The translations under genes were made by a program, and so were the position numbers. From positions 1 through 33,911 of the forward strand of contig DAOVRZ010000058.1 of the NCBI GenBank assembly GCA_030627905.1: 33,911 bases of DNA, in the 5' to 3' direction. Origin of the DNA: JAGMES01 sp023128035. GTDB taxonomy: Bacteria; Bacillota; Halanaerobiia; DY22613. How positions within the stretch are numbered: the stretch's first letter is position 1; each line of letters starts with the position of its first letter. The notes beneath the pieces are model-generated. The model had not been told where the DNA came from. It made no database searches and worked only from the letters and a program-made list of their open reading frames with translations. This document shows positions 1 through 6,074 of this stretch, piece after piece.

Positions 1-140
1 GAACGTTTACAAGGGGACTATACTATTCAGTTGAAAGTACGCTTAAATATACCAGAATTAAAATTCAAAAACTACAATGGACTACAAAAAGTGGACAAAA
101 AATCTACATAAGTATATTTCCCGACTTTATCATCAAATAC
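1..140. other. left window edge, unassigned
   Basis: A reading frame enters from the window edge on the plus strand and closes at the TAA at 109-111. It gives about 36 residues, including QLKVRLNIPELKFKNYNGL, which I cannot match to a family. It could be the end of a transposase or of another protein lying left of the window, or a chance open frame. The sequence after it, up to the palindrome at 141, shows nothing I recognise. Confidence 0.2.
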
Positions 141-176
141 AGTGAACTCGTCCAGCTAAAGCTGGACGAGTTCACT
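141..176. repeat. perfect 36-base palindrome, IS200/IS605-like end or PATE scar
   Basis: The arm AGTGAACTCGTCCAGC (141-156) is followed by TAAA and then its exact reverse complement (161-176). The same 16-base arm, GCTGGACGAGTTCACT, recurs exactly at 17858-17873 inside the spoIIIA operon. The ATPase remnant becomes recognisable directly to the right, so the palindrome looks like an insertion or a deletion junction. Subterminal hairpins of this kind are typical of IS200/IS605-family ends and of the palindrome-associated elements derived from them. That family assignment is inference. Confidence 0.6.
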
Positions 177-719
177 GATTTCTTCCATGAGGAGAACGTT
201 CAGGGCAAGTTTAACTGTGTTATTATTGACGAGGCTCACAGCCTGTATCGATAAGCTTAGAAGCTTTTACGATGAAGGAAATAATTTTTCCTTCATCCTG
301 GCAGGTCTGCCTTCTCTGTCCAATAGAAATCTTAACCTGAGCGTTACAATTCCCATGAAACAACGGGTCTCTCTATTCTTGGAATGTACAGGATTCACCT
401 TGAAGGAGACTAAAGATTATATCATTCACCAGTTGGCTCAGGTTAATGCAAGGTCTCCTATTATGGATGTTAAATATTTCCCTGTATTGCACAGTCTAAC
501 TTTAGGTTTACCACGCAAAGTCGATCAGGTATTACAATACTATTTGGGGAAACTTCGTTTGGTAATTTTGCCTGTGTTCCAGATTTTGGAGCAGGATGCC
601 ATCTTTCGAATTTTGATGACATCTTCTACAATTCAGAAAAACTTGATGCTGTTATGAATACTGTTGATGCCATGGCTATCGCTAAAGCTTTGGCTGTTGT
701 ATCCAAAGAACTACTTTGA
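168..719 (+). pseudogene. decayed ExeA/TniB-like transposon AAA ATPase
   Basis: In one frame 168-254 reads FTDFFHEENVQGKFN and then VIIDEAHSL, the Walker B region of the ExeA/MuB/TniB-type ATPases that accompany DDE transposases. That frame stops at 252-254. The alignment continues in the next frame with FILAGLPSLSNRN (sensor-like Asn/Gln segment), KQRVSLFLECTGFTLKETK, YIIHQLAQ and GLPRKVDQVLQYYLG, all typical of the C-terminal half of the family. From about 550 the first frame takes over again (CVPDFGAG, FDDIFYNSEKLDAVMN) to a TGA at 717-719. No Walker A is present: the N-terminal third is missing at the palindrome. Two frame changes and a lost 5' end make it non-functional. The last 50 codons might come from a neighbouring transposon gene joined by deletion. 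Confidence 0.72.
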
Positions 720-772
720 TATTGTTTCAACATATTTGTCCTTAAGCCCATAGTTGATTATTGCGGAATGGA

Positions 773-820
773 AGGAATCTGATGTTTTCCCCTTGACAGA
801 TTCCTGGAATGGAGTATAAT
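773..820 (+). promoter_or_regulatory. consensus sigma-A promoter overlapped by an inverted repeat
   Basis: TTGACA (793-798), a 16-base spacer and TATAAT (815-820) match the consensus exactly in both boxes. The -35 box is embedded in an inverted repeat, AGGAATCTG (773-781) with CAGATTCCT (797-805), which could be an operator or a hairpin. Transcription would start near 828 and meet the terminator at 845-879, so the product would be an RNA of about 50 bases with no open frame. It may be a relic of the dead transposon. Confidence 0.5.
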
Positions 821-844
821 TTTAAAAGGGCTTAAGACAGTTTG

Positions 845-879
845 GAGTATTCTTTTATACTGGAAGAATACTCTTTTTT
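845..879 (+). terminator. rho-independent terminator
   Basis: GAGTATTCTT (845-854) pairs perfectly with AAGAATACTC (864-873) and is followed by six T. It closes the plus-strand ATPase remnant and any transcript from the promoter at 793-820. Confidence 0.85.
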
Positions 880-1065
880 CTCTAATGTACTGCCAAATTC
901 CTTGTCTTATAACACCATTAACAAGATGAACTCCTACTAAAGTTTTAACAACATTTCATAGTTAATATCCCAGATTGTATTTGATAGCATACGTGAAGGA
1001 TTAATTTATAACTACCTTTTAGCTAACAAAAAACCAATAAATAATAAATATTCTCTTCATTTATG

Positions 1066-1102
1066 CAAAAACACCCTATTTCCATAAAAGAAAATAGAGT
1101 GT
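1066..1102 (-). terminator. terminator of the GNAT gene
   Basis: The stem is formed by ACACCCTATTT (1071-1081) with AAATAGAGTGT (1092-1102), with one mismatch. On the minus strand it is followed by a short T run (complement of 1067-1070). It lies 15 bases past the GNAT stop codon. Confidence 0.75.
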
Positions 1103-1116
1103 CCTTTTTATAATTA

Positions 1117-1530
1117 TTATGCACCGAATTTAGCAAAAGCAACTAATTCTCCTTTATCACACGAAAAAAATCCCTGCTTCTCATAAAACTGTCGTCTGTC
1201 AGGACCTTCTTCAGTTAATAAAACTTTCTGTCTCACATGATTATAGTTTTCTAGAACCTGTTCTACAAGTTGTGTACCAATCTTTTTTCTTCGATAGGAG
1301 TTTAAAATTAAAATATCTTGAATATAAACAATCGTCAGTCCATCTCCAACTACTCGAATAAGACCGACAAGTTGATCTCCATCCCAGGCGGTGATAATTT
1401 TCAAAGAATTTTCTATTGCTTTCATTAAAGTAGGTATGTCCTGGGTATACGCAACCCAACCAGCATCTTCATACAGGTTTTTAACTTCTGATAGTTGCAG
1501 TTTTATATCTTCTTTGTATTCAATTTTCAT
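1117..1530 (-). CDS. GNAT-family N-acetyltransferase
   Basis: A 137-residue GNAT protein, the usual length for a single-domain member. Such enzymes transfer an acetyl group from acetyl-CoA to an amine; the substrate cannot be told here. Visible features are the beta-strand pair ITAWDGDQLVGLIRVV (about 46-61), strand 4 TIVYIQDILIL, the acetyl-CoA pyrophosphate loop RRKKIGTQL (about 79-87) and the late QFYEKQGFF segment (about 114-122). The start has a strong ribosome binding site (GAGGTGATT, 2 bases before the ATG). It sits alone between its own terminator and the repeat element at 1577-1772, so it appears to be a single-gene unit unrelated to the hydrogenase genes. Confidence 0.85.
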   Translation of the reverse strand: MKIEYKEDIKLQLSEVKNLYEDAGWVAYTQDIPTLMKAIENSLKIITAWDGDQLVGLIRVVGDGLTIVYIQDILILNSYRRKKIGTQLVEQVLENYNHVRQKVLLTEEGPDRRQFYEKQGFFSCDKGELVAFAKFGA

Positions 1531-1576
1531 CCAATCACCTCATTATATAAGAAGGTAAATCTAACAAGATAATTTG

Positions 1577-1772
1577 CTCCCATTTATAGAAGATGGGAGA
1601 TTTTAGCCTTCTGAAAATGTTGTTAAAGTCGAAATTATAACTACGTTATTATTTCTTAAGTTTAACGACTTCAGAAGGAGATTTGAACTCCCACTGAAGT
1701 TTTGAAATTATTGTAAGACTTCTACCCCCACCTATAGAGTAGGGGGACTTCGCCTTCTGAAATGTCGTTAAA
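1577..1772. repeat. composite hairpin repeat abutting the hydG stop codon
   Basis: Three hairpins are visible: CTCCCAT/ATGGGAG (1577-1599), ACTTCAG/CTGAAGT with inner GGAG/CTCC (1668-1700), and CCCCC/GGGGG (1725-1746). The two outer hairpins are each followed by a diverged direct repeat that begins GCCTTCTGAAA (1606-1627 and 1752-1772). An inverted copy of that repeat (TTTAACGACTTCAGAAGG, 1661-1678) leads into the middle hairpin. The right copy supplies the hydG stop codon (1768-1770). The CTTCAG/CTGAAG hairpin with its GGAG core has the same architecture as the element at 17764-17873. A non-coding, possibly IS200/IS605-derived (PATE/MITE-like) element is my inference. Confidence 0.6.
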
Positions 1773-3150
1773 TATTTAAATCACGTTCCCCTTGTCTAAT
1801 CCGTTCTAAACGTTCTCTTGTCCATTCACGCATCTTTGGATCAGGAATTAAGTTCAACTGATCATGAATTATCTTCTCACCCACAATCTTAGTTTCTGGT
1901 GATGCATAATCTTCAATATATTCCTGAAAGGTCAGGATAGCATTTGGCTGACAAAGATTATGTATATTACCCGTTTTAGCTAATTTCATGAAACGTTCAC
2001 CAGTACGCTCATTTCGATAGCAAGCTGTACAGAAACTTGGCAGAAAACCTAATTCACAAACCCTCCGAATCACTTCATCAGGGCTACGATGATCTGGATT
2101 ATTAAACTGAGCGAATTGCTCTTCATCTTTTGGTTCACTCTGATAGCCACCTACATTAGTACATGAACCTGCGCTCATCTGTGAGACACCCAAAGCAATC
2201 AATTCATCTCTATCTTCAGCAGTTTCACGAGTAGAAAGTATAATCCCGGTATAAGGCACTGCTAAACGAAGAATAGCAACGATTCTCTTAAACTCTTCAT
2301 CAGAAACCGGTGCAGGAATAGCTTCTTCATTCACACCACCAGCAGGCCGCCATCTCGGTACAGAGATTGTGTGAGGACCCACTCCTAAAACTTTATCCAT
2401 GTATTCAGCATGTTTTAACATAGCAACAACTTCAAATTTATAATCATAAAGACCAAATAAAACTCCTATTCCAAGATCATCAATTCCTGCCTCTAAAGCT
2501 CGATTATGTGCTGTTAAATGATAATCATAATCGGTTTTTGGGCCAGATGGGTGCATCTTTTTATAAGTTTCACGATGATATGTCTCCTGAAAGAGTTGAT
2601 ATGTTCCAATACCTGTAGCTTTTAATTTCCGATATTCTTCCACACCTGTTGCAGCAATATTAATATTTACTCGTCGAATATCACCTGCGCCATAGATTGT
2701 ACCAATTGCTTCAACCACACGATCAATATGGCAATCTATAGGATGCTCACCAAACTCAATTAGAAGGCGCTTGTGTCCAAGAGATTCTAAAATCTTAACC
2801 TGCTCAACAATCTCTTCATTTGTCAAAGTCTTACGACATAACTCTTTATTATCAATTCTAAATCCGCAATAAACACAGTTATTTACACACTTATTACTAA
2901 CATACAAAGGTGCAAACAACACTACACGTTTTCCATAAATCCGATCCTTAATTTCACGTGCAGCATTAAAAAGCATCTCTATTAAATCTGGACTTTCAAT
3001 TTGTAATAATGCGGCGGCTTCGTTAGCAGTCAATCCTTCTGCTTTACGACCTTTTTCTATAATCTCTTCAATCTCCTGACATGTTACATTCTTCACATGA
3101 TCAAGCATATTCAAAATTTCTGTTTCTTTGATAATTTGGGTTTTCATCAT
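1768..3150 (-). CDS. hydG: [FeFe] hydrogenase maturase HydG, tyrosine lyase
   Basis: A radical-SAM enzyme of 460 residues that cleaves tyrosine to p-cresol, CO and cyanide, the diatomic ligands of the hydrogenase H-cluster. The radical-SAM cluster motif CVNNCVYC is at Cys88, Cys92 and Cys95. The C-terminal auxiliary-cluster motif CX2CX22C is complete at Cys374, Cys377 and Cys400, and separates HydG from the related ThiH. Length is normal. The start is ATG-ATG behind AGGAGGG; the second ATG is the better spaced. A good promoter lies at 3174-3202, so it is transcribed apart from the TPR genes. The last residues (ERDLNI) and the stop fall in a repeat element, so the C-terminus may have been altered by insertion. 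HydE and HydF are not in the window. Confidence 0.96.
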   Translation of the reverse strand: MMKTQIIKETEILNMLDHVKNVTCQEIEEIIEKGRKAEGLTANEAAALLQIESPDLIEMLFNAAREIKDRIYGKRVVLFAPLYVSNKCVNNCVYCGFRIDNKELCRKTLTNEEIVEQVKILESLGHKRLLIEFGEHPIDCHIDRVVEAIGTIYGAGDIRRVNINIAATGVEEYRKLKATGIGTYQLFQETYHRETYKKMHPSGPKTDYDYHLTAHNRALEAGIDDLGIGVLFGLYDYKFEVVAMLKHAEYMDKVLGVGPHTISVPRWRPAGGVNEEAIPAPVSDEEFKRIVAILRLAVPYTGIILSTRETAEDRDELIALGVSQMSAGSCTNVGGYQSEPKDEEQFAQFNNPDHRSPDEVIRRVCELGFLPSFCTACYRNERTGERFMKLAKTGNIHNLCQPNAILTFQEYIEDYASPETKIVGEKIIHDQLNLIPDPKMREWTRERLERIRQGERDLNI

Positions 3151-3173
3151 AAAACCCTCCTTTCTGCATTACT

Positions 3174-3202
3174 ATTATAAGTCAATCATCAAAAAAAATC
3201 AA
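3174..3202 (-). promoter_or_regulatory. hydG promoter
   Basis: On the minus strand TTGATT (complement of 3197-3202), a 17-base spacer and a perfect TATAAT (complement of 3174-3179) form a strong sigma-A promoter. Transcription would begin near 3167, leaving a leader of only about 17 bases ahead of the hydG ATG, just enough for the AGGAGGG site. Confidence 0.7.
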
Positions 3203-3291
3203 TGACATTCATCACAAATTAAATAAAATTTTAAATAAATCTAAAAAAATAAGGCCTCCAAAATTGGACACCTATTACCATATTTTACAAT

Positions 3292-3690
3292 TTAAATAAT
3301 TCCTTTTTCCTTATTATATTCCCAAAGATAATCCGGCCGTCCTCTTACTATCCCTTGTAACTCTTCGATTTTTTCTTTGGCTATACCATTATTTGGTTGA
3401 AACTCCATCACCTTTTCATAACAAAATAGAGCTCGCCCAAAAGCGTTTGTATCTTTGAAATGTTCTGCTAATAGATACCAGGCACGAACATGTTCTTGCT
3501 TTTCTTCGATAATTTGCCGAAGAAGAGTTTCTGCTTCCGCTTCCTTTCCCACATCCTTTAATCCAAGGGCTGCTTTAATTTTAGCGTCATATGGATCTTC
3601 TGATAAATCGTTCCTCCATTCTGGTTGAACGAATGGTCTGGTAACAATTGGAAACTTCTTTTTTTTTCTGAAGAAATCAAAAATCGCCAT
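3292..3690 (-). CDS. small TPR-like protein A
   Basis: A 132-residue protein with a basic, amphipathic N-terminus (MAIFDFFRKKKKF) followed by about two tetratricopeptide-like helical hairpins: AEAETLLRQIIEEKQEHVRA, WYLLAEHFKDTNAFGRALFC and YEKVMEFQPNN, then AKEKIEEL. TPR repeats mediate protein-protein contacts; no catalytic residues are seen. It is clearly homologous to the neighbouring protein B over the helical part, so the pair arose by tandem duplication. The start is an ATG behind AAGGAG. It lies between hydG and the hydrogenase structural genes, which hints at, but does not prove, a role in assembling that enzyme. The specific function is unknown. Confidence 0.7.
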   Translation of the reverse strand: MAIFDFFRKKKKFPIVTRPFVQPEWRNDLSEDPYDAKIKAALGLKDVGKEAEAETLLRQIIEEKQEHVRAWYLLAEHFKDTNAFGRALFCYEKVMEFQPNNGIAKEKIEELQGIVRGRPDYLWEYNKEKGII

Positions 3691-3723
3691 AATATAACCA
3701 CTCCTTAAAAAGACATTTCCTTA

Positions 3724-4191
3724 TTATTTTAGTTTATAAAATTCTGGAGCCATTTTATATTCAACAAAGTAATTTAAGTGTTTATCTACAAGTGATTTAA
3801 GTTCTATTATCTTTTCTTTTGCAAATTCATTTTCTGGCTCAAGTCTGATAATTTGCTCAATGCAAAAATATGCTCTTCCAAGCCGATTCAATGGTTCAGC
3901 AATTCCAAAAAGTAACCACCAAAGTTCTGCATTGTTTATATCTTCATAAACACCATCACGTAAGAGTTGTTCTGCTCGAAAAAGTTCCCCTTTATTTTTT
4001 AATTTGACCGCCATTTGCATTAAATCTTTACTACCAAAAGTCAAATTTATCTGGTTATCCCCTTTCTCTTCAGATACTTCTTTAAAAAGATATGATTCTC
4101 CGCCAAGTTTAACAACTTTTTTTAACTCTTCTTCATTTGTTTTCTCTTTTTCACCACCAAACAGTTTTTTAAAAAACTGAATAATGCCCAT
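3724..4191 (-). CDS. small TPR-like protein B, paralogue of its neighbour
   Basis: A 155-residue protein with the same plan as protein A: a basic/aromatic N-terminus (MGIIQFFKKLFGGEK), a longer charged linker, then TPR-like helices such as FRAEQLLRDGV, AELWWLLFGIAEPLNRLGRA and FCIEQIIRLEPENEFAKEK. The segment around GRAYFC.EQII.L.P.N..AKEKI aligns residue for residue with GRALFCYEKVMEFQPNNGIAKEKI of protein A. It is the first gene of a two-gene unit (33-base gap) that begins downstream of the palindromic terminator at 4271-4318, so it is not cotranscribed with hydA. The start has a strong GGAGGAG site. Function is unknown; a membrane-peripheral scaffold is one possibility from the N-terminus. 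Confidence 0.7.
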   Translation of the reverse strand: MGIIQFFKKLFGGEKEKTNEEELKKVVKLGGESYLFKEVSEEKGDNQINLTFGSKDLMQMAVKLKNKGELFRAEQLLRDGVYEDINNAELWWLLFGIAEPLNRLGRAYFCIEQIIRLEPENEFAKEKIIELKSLVDKHLNYFVEYKMAPEFYKLK

Positions 4192-4270
4192 AATACTCCT
4201 CCTTTCATGTAACTGTTCAATATATAAATATGCAGTAAAAGTAGTGAAAATGATTTATCTGACAAATATT

Positions 4271-4318
4271 TAACACAAAAAAACCATCAGAAATATTTCT
4301 GATGGTTTTTTTGTGTTA
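4271..4318. terminator. perfect 48-base palindromic terminator after hydA
   Basis: The sequence from TAACACAAAAAAACC to its exact reverse complement has 24-base arms with no spacer, so the hairpin ends in A and T runs on both sides and can terminate in either direction. It begins 3 bases past the hydA stop and closes the hydrogenase operon ahead of the TPR pair. Confidence 0.9.
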
Positions 4319-4320
4319 AT

Positions 4321-6069
4321 CTATTCAGTTTCCTCACATGTACAATTAGGGAAACGATCCCGTTTTGTATAATGAGTGTGCAATAACTCGTGAGATTTAT
4401 GACCTAATGGTTTTTCAAGGAATTCTTTATAAAGCTCTTGAACAGCTGGATTTTCATGAGATTTACGAAGTGGTAAGTTTTGATCATCTCTATATAATCC
4501 TTCAGCACGAGCTTTCCGCGTTTCAGCGTTAGTTGGGAATGGCTGACCACCACCGCCAACACAACCACCAGGACAGGCCATGATTTCAATGAAATGATAC
4601 TCGCATTCACCATTAGCGATCATATCCATAACTTTTTTAGCATTAGCAAGACCGTGAGCAACAGCTACTTTAATCTTAGTACCTTTAAGATTAAGTTCAG
4701 CCTCTTTTATTCCTTCAAGACCACGAACTACTGTAAGCTCGATATTTGGTAATGGGTCGCCTGTTACAACTTCATAAGCAGTTCTAACAGCTGCTTCCAT
4801 TACTCCACCAGTTGCACCAAAGATAGTAGCAGCACCAGTATGGATTCCCATTGGAGCGTCTACTTCTTCATCTGGTAGATTAACAAAGTCAATTCCAGCT
4901 TCTTTAATCATTCTAGCCAATTCACGAGTAGTTAACACTACATCAACATCTTGGTAACCACTAGAATTCATTTCTGGACGTTGACACTCATATTTTTTAG
5001 CAGTACATGGCATGATAGAAACACTGAAAATTTTTGCAGCATCAATCTCTGCTTTTTCTGGATAATAGGTTTTAGCTAGAGCACCAAACATTTGCTGTGG
5101 TGACTTACAGGTCGAAAGATGTGCAGTCAATTCTGGATAAAAATGCTCAATATATTTAATCCAACCAGGACTACAGCTAGTAATCATTGGTAATGTTGCA
5201 TCTTCACTGTTAAGACGTTCAATCAATTCATGACCTTCTTCCATAATTGTTAAGTCTGCTGAAAAGTTGGTATCAAATACTTTATCAAAACCTAAACGTC
5301 TTAAAGCTGCATACATTTTACCAGTTACAATTGTACCTGGCTCTAAACCAAATTCTTCACCTAATGCTACCCGAACAGCTGGAGCTATCTGAACAACTAC
5401 ATGCTTCTCTGAATAACCCAAAGCATCCCAAACTTTCATAGTATCATCTTTTTCACTAATCGCTCCTACTGGACAAACATGAATACATTGTCCACACATA
5501 GTACATGCAACATTATCTAATGAATGTCCAAAAGCTGGACTAACGATAGTATTAAATCCACGATTATAACCACCTAAAACATGAGCACCTTGAACCTTAG
5601 CACAAACTGCTTCACACTTCCGACATAGAATACATTTATTAGGATCACGAACAATCGAAGAACTTAACGTATCTAATGAAAATTCACTTTTAGCTCCTTC
5701 ATAAGGAATTTCACGAATTCCAAGATTTTCAGCCAAAGTCTGAAGTTCACATTTACCATTTCTAGTACATGTTAGACATTCCATTGGATGATCAGAGATA
5801 ATCAATTCTACAACAGTTTTGCGAGCTTCTCGAACTTTTGGAGTATTAGTGTTTACAACCATACCATCCGATACAAGAGCTACACATGAAGCCATCATTC
5901 TTCCATTAGCTTCTACAACACAAACACGACATGCACCGATTTCATTAATGTCTTTTAAATAACAAAGAGTAGGAATATGAATTCCAGCAGCTTTTGCAGC
6001 TTCAAGAACCGTTGAATTTGCGTCTACCTGAACTTCACGACCATCTATAGTTAATTTAATCATTCCCAT
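4321..6069 (-). CDS. hydA: [FeFe] hydrogenase catalytic subunit, HydA/HndD type
   Basis: The 582-residue catalytic subunit of a multimeric [FeFe] hydrogenase (2 H+ + 2 e- = H2), cytoplasmic. Domains in order: a plant-type [2Fe-2S] domain (Cys36, 47, 50, 62); a His-Cys3 [4Fe-4S] site (His94, Cys98, 101, 107); a two-cluster ferredoxin domain (Cys146-156 and 189-199); and the H-cluster domain. In the latter the L2 motif MPCTAKKYE (Cys355) and L3 motif EIMACPGGCVGGGGQ (Cys499, Cys503) are intact, but L1 reads TSCSPGW (297-303) instead of the textbook TSCCPxW. There is no C-terminal [2Fe-2S] extension as in some longer homologues. It is the last gene of the operon, 5 bases after hydB. The ATG at 6069 has an upstream AAAGGAG. 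Gene order hndA-B-C-D supports an NAD(P)-linked or bifurcating complex. Confidence 0.95.
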   Translation of the reverse strand: MGMIKLTIDGREVQVDANSTVLEAAKAAGIHIPTLCYLKDINEIGACRVCVVEANGRMMASCVALVSDGMVVNTNTPKVREARKTVVELIISDHPMECLTCTRNGKCELQTLAENLGIREIPYEGAKSEFSLDTLSSSIVRDPNKCILCRKCEAVCAKVQGAHVLGGYNRGFNTIVSPAFGHSLDNVACTMCGQCIHVCPVGAISEKDDTMKVWDALGYSEKHVVVQIAPAVRVALGEEFGLEPGTIVTGKMYAALRRLGFDKVFDTNFSADLTIMEEGHELIERLNSEDATLPMITSCSPGWIKYIEHFYPELTAHLSTCKSPQQMFGALAKTYYPEKAEIDAAKIFSVSIMPCTAKKYECQRPEMNSSGYQDVDVVLTTRELARMIKEAGIDFVNLPDEEVDAPMGIHTGAATIFGATGGVMEAAVRTAYEVVTGDPLPNIELTVVRGLEGIKEAELNLKGTKIKVAVAHGLANAKKVMDMIANGECEYHFIEIMACPGGCVGGGGQPFPTNAETRKARAEGLYRDDQNLPLRKSHENPAVQELYKEFLEKPLGHKSHELLHTHYTKRDRFPNCTCEETE

Positions 6070-6074
6070 GGTTC

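Larger units (their letters stand above)
720..1065. other. gene-free stretch with promoter, inverted repeats and terminator
   Basis: No credible coding frame lies between the ATPase remnant and the GNAT terminator. The left part holds an inverted repeat, TGTCCTTAAGCCC (737-749) against GGGCTTAAGACA (828-839), which may be the end or binding-site pair of the decayed transposon. It also holds the consensus promoter and the terminator listed separately. Bases 880-1065 show nothing I can name. Confidence 0.5.

Noticed and set aside
1241..1459. Second minus-strand frame inside the GNAT gene
   Set aside because: The GNAT frame has the family motifs and the ribosome binding site; this one has neither.
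1508..1545. TATAAT just upstream of the GNAT ribosome site as its promoter
   Set aside because: It would place the transcription start inside or after the ribosome binding site, and no -35 box is spaced correctly.
1577..1772. CRISPR array
   Set aside because: Only two diverged direct copies about 146 bases apart, with an inverted copy between; no regular spacers and no cas genes.
3240..3290. Short dyad TCCAAAATTGGA before the TPR stop as a terminator
   Set aside because: The stem is only 6 bases without a T run, too weak to call.
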